Source of the DNA: JBLRWS01 sp047921075
GTDB taxonomy: Bacteria > Bacteroidota > Rhodothermia > Balneolales > Balneolaceae
Assembly (NCBI GenBank): GCA_047921075.1
Contig: JBLRWS010000014.1
Location: 1-45,021, forward strand
Length of the DNA: 45,021 nt
Direction of reading: 5' to 3'
Positions 35,371-43,089 of this stretch are shown in pieces (the first letter of the stretch is position 1; each line of letters opens with the position of its first letter). The notes beneath the pieces were generated by a model that searched no databases, was not told the origin of the DNA, and was given only the letters and a program-made list of their open reading frames with translations. The position numbers and the translations under genes were made by a program.

Positions 35371-35811
35371 GTATGACTAAATGGTTTCTGGGCCCAACCC
35401 GATACAAACACGACGTATAATCGGTGTGTGATGATAGTACGACATGCACCTTCGGTCCAAACTGGCCAAAACGGTGGCGGGGGGCTGCAATCTTGTTACA
35501 ATTTCTGTGCACGGCAGGAGTGATTGACTCCGCCGGGGTTGTCACGTAAGATAGAAAGGCTTCCTCTGTGCGGACGACCGCAAAGAGGATACTTATAAAG
35601 TACCTTGAAAAGATGTGTAAACTTCTAAATATCAAAGGTTTAGCAATTAAAATGCAAAATTGATACATATTGTAATGCATACACATGAATATAGCATGAT
35701 TACGGGAAACATTAAACATGGATGATTTCTGATGAAAACTATTTACATATCGCCCGTATTCTATCCTCTCTGCGGGTGGGATGGTGTCGGGTTGCTGATT
35801 ATACGGGGGCT
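35371..35811. other. 441-bp gene-free, partly AT-rich region with a hairpin
   Basis: No credible gene lies here; a 138-residue minus frame that begins within it (35719) is a shadow that runs into rng. About 35590-35760 is markedly AT-rich, as expected of a promoter region for the rng-hslVU operon. Neither strand has a full TAnnTTTG box that I could find. The hairpin at 35563-35588 is described separately. The distal end holds the region after the murA stop, and I see no terminator there. Confidence 0.6.
35563..35588. other. Imperfect hairpin in the leader of the RNase E/G gene
   Basis: CCTCTGTGCGG (35563-35573) pairs with CCGCAAAGAGG (35578-35588) across an ACGA loop, giving an 11-bp stem with one mismatch. 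It sits about 190 bp upstream of the rng start codon. No T-run flanks it on either strand, so it does not look like a terminator. Confidence 0.5.
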
Positions 35812-37086
35812 TTACTCGTCTTGTTTTTCGCGGCGAATGGACGCTCCCAGATTGTTTAGCTTTGCTTCCAGCTGCTCGTACCCCCGATCCAGATGGTACA
35901 CACGCAACACGTGAGAGGTACCCTCTGCAATGGTGGCAGCCAAAACGAGGCTCACACTGGCCCGCAGGTCGGTGCTCATGATGGCCGTTCCGGAAAGGGG
36001 ATGCCCACCTTCGATCGTAACCTGATTCTCGACTACACTGAGGTTTGCTCCCAGCCGGTTCAGTTCAGGAACGTAGCTGAAGCGGTCAAAGTAGATGGTG
36101 TCCGTTACACGGCTCGTGCCCTTGGCTTGCGTCATCAATGTGGCCCACTGTGCTTGTAAATCGGTCGGAAAACCGGGGTAGATGGCTGTTTTCACATCTA
36201 CAGGCCGAATCGTATCGGATGAGCGTATGTATATTTCGTCGCCCGTCAGTTCGCAGGTTACGCCTAATTTCCGAAATACGTCGGTAAATACTCCAAGCTG
36301 TGCCGGTTCGCACCCGGCAATGGTTACTTCCGATTCGGGATGCATGGCCGCAGCGATCATGTAGGTGCCGGTTTCGATGCGGTCGGGGTCGTTGCGGGCC
36401 TCGATGCCGCTCAGCTCTTCAGTGTGGCGAATGGTAAGAACAGAAGTGCCGATGCCGTCGATGTGAGCGCCCATGTTTTTAAGGGTGTTGCAGAGCAGTA
36501 CCACATCGGGCTCTTTGGCTGCATTGCGGATAATAAACTGCTTTGCCCGCTTTACCGCGGCCAGCACCAGGTTGATGGTTGCACCGACACTGCTTGGATT
36601 CAGGGTGAATTCTCCGCCTTCCACGACTTCATCCGTAAAACGCCCAATCACATATCCCTCTTCAAGATCGATTTCGGCACCCATCGCTTCCATGCCTTTC
36701 AGATGGAGGTCTACCGGGCGGGGCCCCCACGCACAGCCGCCGGGCAGGGATACTTTCGCTTTGCCCTCGCGGCCAAGCAGAGCACCCAGCATATAGAATG
36801 ATGCGCGCATTTTACGCACAAGGTCGTAGGGAGCTACCGTGCTGGTAAGTGAGGACGGGTCGATATGGAGTGTATGGTTCTCCTCATCAAAGGTGACCGA
36901 TGCTCCGGTTTCGCGAAGCACACTATTAAATGTATATATGTCGCGAAGTTTCGGTATCAGATGCAGCGTGGTTGGCGAATCGGCCAGCAGGGCCGCGGCC
37001 ATGAGAGGAAGTGCTGCATTTTTTGAACCGCTGACATGAATGGTGCCTTGTAACGGTGTTGGTCCCTCAATAACAAATTTATCCAC
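35812..37086 (-). CDS. murA: UDP-N-acetylglucosamine 1-carboxyvinyltransferase
   Basis: This 424-residue enzyme catalyses the first committed step of peptidoglycan synthesis, adding enolpyruvate to UDP-GlcNAc. SGSKNAALPLMAAALLAD (Lys22), the loop LPGGCAWGPRPVDLHLKG with Cys118 and GCEPAQLGVFTDVFRKLG are visible. Retention of the Cys predicts sensitivity to fosfomycin at the target level, which is inference. Its start overlaps the stop of the biotinyl carrier gene by 8 nt. Confidence 0.97.
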   Translation of the reverse strand: MDKFVIEGPTPLQGTIHVSGSKNAALPLMAAALLADSPTTLHLIPKLRDIYTFNSVLRETGASVTFDEENHTLHIDPSSLTSTVAPYDLVRKMRASFYMLGALLGREGKAKVSLPGGCAWGPRPVDLHLKGMEAMGAEIDLEEGYVIGRFTDEVVEGGEFTLNPSSVGATINLVLAAVKRAKQFIIRNAAKEPDVVLLCNTLKNMGAHIDGIGTSVLTIRHTEELSGIEARNDPDRIETGTYMIAAAMHPESEVTIAGCEPAQLGVFTDVFRKLGVTCELTGDEIYIRSSDTIRPVDVKTAIYPGFPTDLQAQWATLMTQAKGTSRVTDTIYFDRFSYVPELNRLGANLSVVENQVTIEGGHPLSGTAIMSTDLRASVSLVLAATIAEGTSHVLRVYHLDRGYEQLEAKLNNLGASIRREKQDE

Positions 37087-37588
37087 GAGGTTCGATATCT
37101 ATAAGTGGTTGATTTTTTTCTACGTTGGTACCAACACTCACCGAAACGGTTGATACCACACCGCTGCAAGGTGCTTTTAATTCATTTTCCATTTTCATCG
37201 CTTCCAGAATGGCTACCGGAGCGCCGGCTTCTATCTCATCGCCCTCGGCTACCAGCAGTTCCAGAATTTTACCCGGCATCGGTGCGGCAACGGCACCGGC
37301 CGATGTTTCGATATGCGTTTTAAAGCCGAGCTTTTCGAGCAGCAGCTGCTGATCGTCTTTTACTGTAGCCGCATGGGGCACGCCATCCAGGGTGTATTGG
37401 CAGTTGCTGCCCGACCATTCGCAATCGTCCAGAATAAAGAGCCGGGTGCCGCTGCGAACAACCAGTCGGCTTCCATTCTTCTCCACAATCTCGAAGGGTA
37501 CCGGTTGATCGTTCACCACCGCTTTACCTTGATCTACATCAAGTTCAATGTCAAAAGTTTGTTCCTGAATAGTGGTTTGAAGCTTCAT
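37079..37588 (-). CDS. Biotinyl-domain carrier protein (carboxylase subunit-like)
   Basis: This is a 169-residue protein. The C-terminal 70 residues are a biotinyl domain: APMPGKILELLVAEGDEIEAG and AILEAMKMENELKAPCSG, with Lys132 as the biotin site. The N-terminal 90 residues (FDIELDVDQGKAVVNDQPVPFE) are a small beta domain often seen before the biotinyl domain in propionyl-, acetyl- or methylmalonyl-CoA carboxylase subunits. No carboxylase or transferase partner is in the window. It lies 4 bp after the small winged-helix gene and overlaps murA. Confidence 0.88.
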   Translation of the reverse strand: MKLQTTIQEQTFDIELDVDQGKAVVNDQPVPFEIVEKNGSRLVVRSGTRLFILDDCEWSGSNCQYTLDGVPHAATVKDDQQLLLEKLGFKTHIETSAGAVAAPMPGKILELLVAEGDEIEAGAPVAILEAMKMENELKAPCSGVVSTVSVSVGTNVEKNQPLIDIEPRG

Positions 37589-37592
37589 CGGC

Positions 37593-37853
37593 TCAGCGTA
37601 TCTGTTTTAATCCCGTTTTGGTTGCTTTAAATTGATAATCTTCAATATGGTCGGAGTCGTAAAAGCCGGTACTTTGAGAGACAGACTCCTCTTCCATCAC
37701 ATCCACAAACCGGTGATTGATGAGTTTGATCAGGTCATCTCGTACGGTACCGTATGTAAATCCTGTTTCGGTGACGATATGGTTGAACTGTTCGGGGAAA
37801 ATCAGTTCGCGTAAAATCCGTTTTTCGGAGATCGTCAGTTTTTCTTTGGCCAT
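37593..37853 (-). CDS. Small winged-helix-like hypothetical protein
   Basis: This is an 86-residue product from ATG 37853 (MAKEKLTISEKRILRELI). The sequence ISEKRILRELIFPEQFNHIVTETG, then TYGTVRDDLIKLINHRFVD, has the pattern of a winged helix-turn-helix domain. An upstream in-frame ATG at 37892 would add 13 residues and lies just after the previous stop, so it is possible. It is the second gene of a four-gene minus run. A DNA-binding role is inferred only from the fold-like pattern. Confidence 0.65.
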   Translation of the reverse strand: MAKEKLTISEKRILRELIFPEQFNHIVTETGFTYGTVRDDLIKLINHRFVDVMEEESVSQSTGFYDSDHIEDYQFKATKTGLKQIR

Positions 37854-37896
37854 AACTGTGTCGAAGATATTGCAGGTGCCTTGCAAAGCCAAACCT

Positions 37897-38397
37897 TTAT
37901 TCGAGCATGATGTCGCCGTAGCTGATTACATTTTGGCTGCGATCGAGCAAAATGACGCGCTGCAAGCCTCTGGTGTTTTCAAATTGCCGCAATTCGGCAG
38001 CCAGCAGCGGCACCGAGGTGAGTCCGGGCGGCAGGGGGTTGGATGCGCTTTCGAATACAATACGCTGCTCAAAATTTTGGAACAGCACAATCACCCGGAG
38101 GCCGTTTACCGATTCGATTCCGGTCACATCCACATCAATGGTGGTTTGATCGGTTATCGCTACCGGGTTGGGGCTTGCCGGACGAACAAAGACCAGCCCT
38201 TCAAAAAAAGGAGCTGTGCGCCAGTCATCAGGATCTTCGTTTACAATAGAACCGTCTGTTCGGGTCTCTGTAAACCCACTGGGCAGGCTAAACGCCTCTC
38301 TCTCAAAATCGCGCTGATCTTCGTTGTTGCTGCAGCCTTGAAGACTCACAGCCAACAGTGTAGCAAAAAAAATAAGATGAAATAGAGTGGGCTTCAT
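37897..38397 (-). CDS. Hypothetical lipoprotein
   Basis: This is a 166-residue protein with a clean lipoprotein signal: LIFFATLLAVSLQGC with Cys22. The mature part is acidic at first (SNNEDQRDFEREAF), then beta-rich (TDQTTIDVDVTGIESVNGLRVIVLFQNFEQRI). The function is not recognised. It is the first gene before the winged-helix, biotinyl carrier and murA genes, and diverges from the ArsC/Spx-like gene over 107 bp. Confidence 0.8.
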   Translation of the reverse strand: MKPTLFHLIFFATLLAVSLQGCSNNEDQRDFEREAFSLPSGFTETRTDGSIVNEDPDDWRTAPFFEGLVFVRPASPNPVAITDQTTIDVDVTGIESVNGLRVIVLFQNFEQRIVFESASNPLPPGLTSVPLLAAELRQFENTRGLQRVILLDRSQNVISYGDIMLE

Positions 38398-38504
38398 AAA
38401 AGAAAATCGTATGTGAGGTAATGATCAAACCGCTGCTTACCGGCAAAAGGGTCTACAATCGATCGGTATAAATCGTATCTTGCTGAAAATGAAATATACG
38501 CAGA

Positions 38505-38846
38505 ATGATGAAGGTTTACGGAATTAAAAATTGCAACAAAATTCGCGATACCCGTGCATGGCTCGATGAGCAAGGCGTGGATTATGAATTTGTGGATGTA
38601 AAGAAAGATCCCATCACAGACCAAAAACTTGCCGATTTTGCCCACAAAGTGGGAGTGGAGGTATTGGTAAACAAACGCGGCATGACGTGGCGACGGCTCG
38701 GGCTTTCGGATCAAGACCCCGATGAGCAAAAACTTTTCGATCTGCTGCTGGAACATCAAACCATGATCAAGCGTCCACTCATCGAAAAAGATGAAGCGGT
38801 GTTGGTAGGCTTTGACGAGGATGCCTTGCATGACTTCATTTCGTAA
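38505..38846 (+). CDS. ArsC/Spx family reductase-like protein (YffB type)
   Basis: This is a 113-residue thioredoxin-like protein. It opens with KVYGIKNCNKIRDTRAWL (single Cys11, no CxxC), then YEFVDVKKDPITDQKLADF and VNKRGMTWRRLGLS, ending in IKRPLIEKDEAVLVGFDED. It is closest to the Spx/YffB branch of ArsC-like proteins, which usually lack arsenate reductase activity in cells; the exact role is unknown. A second ATG at 38508 is equally possible. It overlaps the DUF3108 gene by 17 nt. Confidence 0.85.
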   Translation: MMKVYGIKNCNKIRDTRAWLDEQGVDYEFVDVKKDPITDQKLADFAHKVGVEVLVNKRGMTWRRLGLSDQDPDEQKLFDLLLEHQTMIKRPLIEKDEAVLVGFDEDALHDFIS

Positions 38847-39633
38847 ATATCTGATCTTGGTTCTACTTCTGGCGGGTTTTACGTCACAGCCGGTGTTGGC
38901 TCAACAAGGGCTTACCTACGACCGGAATCACCCGCCGTCGCTGCAGGAGATTTTGGATGCCCGCGAAACGTTTGAATACGAGGTGAAATTCGGCTTTTTG
39001 ACTCTTGGCTGGATTGATGTGGAACTGCTGCCCGACACGTTGTACCAAGGCAGATCGATGTACCATATGCGCACCCGTATTCGTTCGAACAGCCGGGTGC
39101 CGCTGGTAGGCCATCGCGAAGTGGTGTACGAGAGCTTTTTTACTACTCGTAACGACTCGATGTTCGGCGAGCTCTTTTGGCGGGATGATGTACACGAGGA
39201 AGAGTTTGATCGCGTGCGAATTCTGTTTGAGCGCCAGGCAGGACAGGTTATTTTCCTGGAACGTGGTGAGCCGACCGACACCCTGGCACTCAACGAACCG
39301 GCCAGCGGCGGCGATATTGTTTTCTACTATTCGCGTTTATTCGCCGGAACCGATGATCGTTTTCAACTCCCTGTATACATCGAAAACGAAGAGGGCTTCT
39401 TGGAGATGAGCCACGGAACCCGCACCGGTATGCAGAGCTATGACGCGTTTAAGGAGCCCATAAACACCTATTTTGCAGAAGGGCGCACCGATATCGATGG
39501 CCCGTTTGGTTTTTCGGGCCGATACCGCTCCTGGTATTCAACCGATGATTTACGGGTGCCGGTTGAGGCACATGTTCGCACTATTTTTGGAAATGTTCGG
39601 GTACGATTGATTCATTATGAGCGAGAAAACTAA
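38830..39633 (+). CDS. DUF3108 domain protein, exported
   Basis: This 267-residue protein has a signal peptide (MTSFRKYLILVLLLAGFTSQPVLAQ, cleavage after about residue 25). The mature protein is a beta-rich DUF3108-like domain: FEYEVKFGFLTLGWIDVEL, YHMRTRIRSNSRVPL and FRSWYSTDDLRVPVEAHV-type strands near the end. The function is unknown. I chose ATG 38830 because it puts the signal peptide at the N-terminus; an in-frame TTG at 38812 and ATG at 38821 are alternatives. It overlaps both neighbours by 17 nt, so the three genes are tightly coupled. Confidence 0.85.
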   Translation: MTSFRKYLILVLLLAGFTSQPVLAQQGLTYDRNHPPSLQEILDARETFEYEVKFGFLTLGWIDVELLPDTLYQGRSMYHMRTRIRSNSRVPLVGHREVVYESFFTTRNDSMFGELFWRDDVHEEEFDRVRILFERQAGQVIFLERGEPTDTLALNEPASGGDIVFYYSRLFAGTDDRFQLPVYIENEEGFLEMSHGTRTGMQSYDAFKEPINTYFAEGRTDIDGPFGFSGRYRSWYSTDDLRVPVEAHVRTIFGNVRVRLIHYEREN

Positions 39634-40075
39634 TCCCCATCTTCACATCGAACGGCTTCCTCACGCAGAAGGGCTGGAACTGCCCGCGTATGAAACGCCC
39701 GGTTCTTCCGGGATGGATGTGCGCGCTGCTATTCTTGATGAACTGAAACTGGAGCCCGGAGAGCGGACGTTGATTCCCACCGGATTGAAAATGGCGATAC
39801 CGCCCGGCTACGAAATACAGGTGCGGCCCCGCAGCGGGCTGGCATTCCGGCACGGCATTACCATGCTCAACACGCCGGGCACCATCGATCAGGATTACCG
39901 TGGAGAGATCAAAGTATTGGCTGTCAATCTGGGTAGTGAGTCATACACCTTTCAGCGCGGAGAGCGCATCGCCCAGCTCGTGGTAGCCCCGGTGGTGCAG
40001 GCAACGTTTTCAGAAACGGATACCCTCGATGAAACGATTCGGGGAGAAGGAGGCTTTGGTAGCACAGGAATCTAA
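39617..40075 (+). CDS. dut: dUTP diphosphatase
   Basis: This 152-residue trimeric dUTPase converts dUTP to dUMP and PPi. All five motifs are visible: SSGMDVRAAI, VRPRSGLAFRHGI, LNTPGTIDQDYRGEI, GERIAQLVVAP and the P-loop-like GEGGFGSTG at the C-terminus. It overlaps the DUF3108 gene by 17 nt. It complements the dCTP deaminase at 27367. Confidence 0.96.
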   Translation: MSEKTNPHLHIERLPHAEGLELPAYETPGSSGMDVRAAILDELKLEPGERTLIPTGLKMAIPPGYEIQVRPRSGLAFRHGITMLNTPGTIDQDYRGEIKVLAVNLGSESYTFQRGERIAQLVVAPVVQATFSETDTLDETIRGEGGFGSTGI

Positions 40076-40108
40076 ACCGACTTGTAACCAACCTCTCCGG
40101 TACCTCTC

Positions 40109-41386
40109 TTGAGTTTTTCCGCACGACTACAACCATACGTGAAGCTGGTAACAGGTAATCACGATTACCGGCGTCTTTGGCTCGCACAGATTATCTCCAA
40201 TTTTGGGGATTGGTTTGGCATTCTTGCGGTGTATGCGCTCATACAGCAGTACAGCGGGTCGGAACTGCTGCTGGGGTTGATTATTGTTACCAAAATGATC
40301 AGCCTGGCTGCTTTTTCGCCATTTGCAGGGTACATCACCGATCGGTTCAACCGTCGGAAATTGATGATTGCCTGTGATCTGATTCGCGGCTTCATCGTGC
40401 TCGGCTTTCTGCTCATTGTCTCTTTCGAAACACTCTGGCTGGCCTATGTGCTGATGTCGGCACAGATGGTATTTTCGGCCATTTTTGAACCGGCCAAAAC
40501 GTCGTCTATTCCCAATGTCACCACCTCGGCCGAGCTGGTAAACGCCAACATTTTGTCGGCCGCCTCGTGGAGCATCATTTTTACAACCGGCATGGCACTC
40601 GGCGGATTTGCAACCGCCTGGCTGGGCACCGACTTGGTCTTCATCATCAATGGCATCAGTTATGCGGTATCGGCTTGGTTCATCTTTCGGGCGGTCATCC
40701 CACAAACAGCGCTCACCAAGCAACAGAAATATGCGCAGCGCAACCCGATCACCGGCATTATGGAGGGATTTCGGTTCCTGCGCGATCACCCCTCGGTGCT
40801 TCGTCCCACACTGGCCAAGGGGATGTTCACCTGCTCGCTGGGCGCACTGGTTTATCTGCTGATTATTGTAGCCGAAGATGTGTTGATGATGGGGAGTATC
40901 GGCCTCGGCATCCTGTATGCGGCGCGCGGGGTGGGTACGGGTATTGGCCCGGTAATGGGACGGCGGCTGTTCAGAAGCGAATCGACCTGGATTTACGCCA
41001 TGGGACTCTGCATGCTTTTTAGCGGTGTGATGTATGCACTGGTCAGCTTTACGGAGCTGCTGGGCCTGATGGCACTGCTGGTGATGATTGCACACCTCTC
41101 GTCGGGAGCCAATTGGGTGATGAGTACCGTACTGCTACAGCGCAGGGCACCCGATGCGTTCCGGGGACGTGTTTTTAGTACCGAGTGGCTTCTCTTTACC
41201 CTGGCGCAGTCGGTATCGGTAACGGCAGCCGCCTTGATTCTGGAATTCGGGCTGTTAACTGTGCAGCAAACGATGTTGCTCTTTGGAGGTGGCCTGGTGG
41301 TTACCGGACTTTTCTGGTTGTTGCGGATCGTGCCTCAAGAGCGGCAGTTTTTGGCGGATGATAAACCAAACGAAGCGAATGCTTAA
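40109..41386 (+). CDS. MFS transporter (MFS_3/enterobactin exporter-like)
   Basis: This is a 425-residue permease with 10-12 hydrophobic segments. N-terminal blocks are NHDYRRLWLAQIISNFGDWF and the loop GYITDRFNRRKLMIACDLIRG, typical of the MFS_3 group. IFEPAKTSSIPNVTTSAELVNANIL is also a family hallmark. Substrate unknown; likely export. No ATG is available near the 5' end: the frame begins with TTG 40109 and the next candidate is GTG 40139. Its TAA shares the TTAA at 41383-41386 with the converging exosortase gene. Confidence 0.9.
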   Translation: MSFSARLQPYVKLVTGNHDYRRLWLAQIISNFGDWFGILAVYALIQQYSGSELLLGLIIVTKMISLAAFSPFAGYITDRFNRRKLMIACDLIRGFIVLGFLLIVSFETLWLAYVLMSAQMVFSAIFEPAKTSSIPNVTTSAELVNANILSAASWSIIFTTGMALGGFATAWLGTDLVFIINGISYAVSAWFIFRAVIPQTALTKQQKYAQRNPITGIMEGFRFLRDHPSVLRPTLAKGMFTCSLGALVYLLIIVAEDVLMMGSIGLGILYAARGVGTGIGPVMGRRLFRSESTWIYAMGLCMLFSGVMYALVSFTELLGLMALLVMIAHLSSGANWVMSTVLLQRRAPDAFRGRVFSTEWLLFTLAQSVSVTAAALILEFGLLTVQQTMLLFGGGLVVTGLFWLLRIVPQERQFLADDKPNEANA

Positions 41387-41916
41387 GCCGGCTGCAGTGC
41401 GGTTTGTTTTTGCAGGGTAGTGTCGCCGTAATTAGCCCACACCATCCAGAGCAGGAAAATGATCACATAAAAGATGGTGGTTGTGGAGTAATCGTGGCTG
41501 AACGAGTAGTAGGAGGGTTGATAGAGCTGGATATAGGCGAGAGCCACAATTCGCAGCACATTTACGATGTAGATGAGAGCAATACCGAGAATCGAGAAAA
41601 ACAGCCGGGAGCGCCGGTCGCCGGGATAGGCCAGGATAAAGCCAAGAAACAGCCCGATCGCCGTTATGCCGTTGCAGCCGTTCACAATCTCAATGCCGTT
41701 GGCCCCGTGCAGGCCAACCACCCGCCCGTAATAAAAAACAGATTCACCCATCGCCTGAAGCAGCCCCGCACTCACCGCTGCAATGTTGTGCGACAACGGC
41801 CCGTCGATATAGCCATTGGGCAAAATCCACAGCTCATACAGCACAAACCAGCCCAAAAATATGGCCACTACTTTGTAGAGAAAGCGGGCGATGTCGTTTG
41901 TAAAAAAATCTTTCAT
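41383..41916 (-). CDS. Exosortase/archaeosortase family protein
   Basis: This is a 177-residue integral membrane protein with five or six hydrophobic segments. The family's catalytic set is present: Cys81 in EIVNGCNGITAIGLF, Arg122 in VNVLRIVALAY and His141 in FSHDYSTTTIFY. Exosortases are transpeptidase-like enzymes that process C-terminal sorting signals, often with exopolysaccharide loci. This short form resembles stand-alone Bacteroidota types (XrtF/XrtX-like), though the subtype is not determined. No PEP-CTERM-like target or polysaccharide gene is in the window. Confidence 0.85.
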   Translation of the reverse strand: MKDFFTNDIARFLYKVVAIFLGWFVLYELWILPNGYIDGPLSHNIAAVSAGLLQAMGESVFYYGRVVGLHGANGIEIVNGCNGITAIGLFLGFILAYPGDRRSRLFFSILGIALIYIVNVLRIVALAYIQLYQPSYYSFSHDYSTTTIFYVIIFLLWMVWANYGDTTLQKQTALQPA

Positions 41917-42013
41917 TCAATTTGGCGTTTCTTCAACAGAAGTATATTGCTTTTGCAGGTAAAACGTAAGCCGATTAAAGCGGATTGGGTTCTCTATTAT
42001 CCCGATAAACTGC

Positions 42014-42021
42014 TATCTTTG
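42014..42021 (+). promoter_or_regulatory. Candidate -7 box (TATCTTTG) before the vWA gene
   Basis: TATCTTTG followed by CA matches the Bacteroidota -7 consensus and stands 24 bp before the ATG at 42046, which gives a short leader. The nearest TTG (41985-41987) is 26 nt away, longer than usual, so the -33 part is weak. Confidence 0.55.
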
Positions 42022-42045
42022 CACCCCATTTGATATCATCACTCT

Positions 42046-43089
42046 ATGATTTGGCATAACAGTACTTATTTGTGGCTATTGCTGCTCATCCCCATTATCT
42101 GGGGATTATACGCCTTTTACCGATACAAGCAGGCCGGCAAACGCTCGCGTTTCTTCGACTCGCGGCTACTGGCAATGCTGCGCCTCAACTACTGGAAAGC
42201 GGGGGATGCCGTTCGTTTCTATTGCCTTCTGGGCGCGCTGTTTTTCTTTATCATAGGCCTTGCCGGGCCCAAAATCGGTACCGAAATACGCGAAGTGGAG
42301 CGCAGCGGCGTGAATATGATGGTTGCGCTCGATTTATCACGCAGCATGAACGCTACCGATGTACCTCCCAACCGGCTGCAAAAAGCCAAATTTGAAATCA
42401 ATCGCCTTATCAATCGATTGCAGGGCGATCGTATCGGGATGATTGTGTTTACCGGCGAGGCGTTTATTCAAAGTCCGTTTACACTCGATTACTCAGCCAT
42501 GCGCCTTTTTCTGGATATTGTGCAAACCGATCAGATGCCGTCGTCAACCACCGATTTTCGCGCACCCATTTTGAAAGCAGAGGAGGCTTTTGCATCCATC
42601 AGTGATGAATTTTCCGATGCGGCCAATATTTTGCTCTTCATTGCCGATGGTGAAAATCACGGAGATGAATTTGAGGCTGATTTACGGCGGTTGACGAACA
42701 AGGGCGTTACTACCTTTGCGATCGGAATCGGAACGGCTCAGGGCGGCCGCATTCCCATATTTGATAATCAGGGAAACCAGACCGGGTTTCACCGCGGCCC
42801 GGACGGCTCGGAAGTAATGACCCGCCTCAGCACACAAACCATGCGCGATATTGCCCGCATTGGCGGTGGCAACTATTATGAAATCAACTCCGGCAGCGAC
42901 ACCATCGAACCGTTTTTCTCCCGCCTGGATGAACTGGAAAGGGGAGCGTTCTCAACACAGGAGTTCGCCGACTACAAAAACCGGTATCAGCTTCTGTTAA
43001 TTATTGGACTGGTACTATTTGTGTTCGGTATCGTATTTCCAAACTTTCATCTGACCGGACAACGAACACAACCATTTGTTTCTGAATGA
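42046..43089 (+). CDS. vWA domain membrane protein (BatB-like)
   Basis: This is a 347-residue protein. Two N-terminal transmembrane helices (LWLLLLIPIIWGLYAFY; FYCLLGALFFFIIGLAG) are followed by a von Willebrand A domain with the MIDAS motif DLSRSM (Asp96, Ser98, Ser100), GDRIGMIVFTGEAFIQSPFT and LLFIADGENHGDEF. A further helix (LLLIIGLVLFVFGIVFPNF) lies near the C-terminus. The arrangement matches BatB of the Bacteroides aerotolerance operon, but the usual partners (MoxR ATPase, DUF58 protein, BatA, TPR BatC) are absent here. The TGA overlaps the ATG of the HAD gene. Confidence 0.88.
   Translation: MIWHNSTYLWLLLLIPIIWGLYAFYRYKQAGKRSRFFDSRLLAMLRLNYWKAGDAVRFYCLLGALFFFIIGLAGPKIGTEIREVERSGVNMMVALDLSRSMNATDVPPNRLQKAKFEINRLINRLQGDRIGMIVFTGEAFIQSPFTLDYSAMRLFLDIVQTDQMPSSTTDFRAPILKAEEAFASISDEFSDAANILLFIADGENHGDEFEADLRRLTNKGVTTFAIGIGTAQGGRIPIFDNQGNQTGFHRGPDGSEVMTRLSTQTMRDIARIGGGNYYEINSGSDTIEPFFSRLDELERGAFSTQEFADYKNRYQLLLIIGLVLFVFGIVFPNFHLTGQRTQPFVSE

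Noticed and set aside
35563..35588. The rng leader hairpin as a terminator for murA or rng
   Set aside because: There is no U-run after the stem on either strand, and it is over 200 bp from the murA stop.
35303..35719. A 138-residue minus-strand ORF running from the rng leader into rng
   Set aside because: It is Cys/His/Tyr-rich, has no recognisable domain and is out of frame with rng; the leader is better explained as non-coding.
40127..41095. A 322-residue open frame on the minus strand inside the MFS gene
   Set aside because: It is His/Gln/Asn/Arg-rich with no family resemblance, while the plus strand encodes a clear MFS protein over the same bases. It is a codon-usage shadow.
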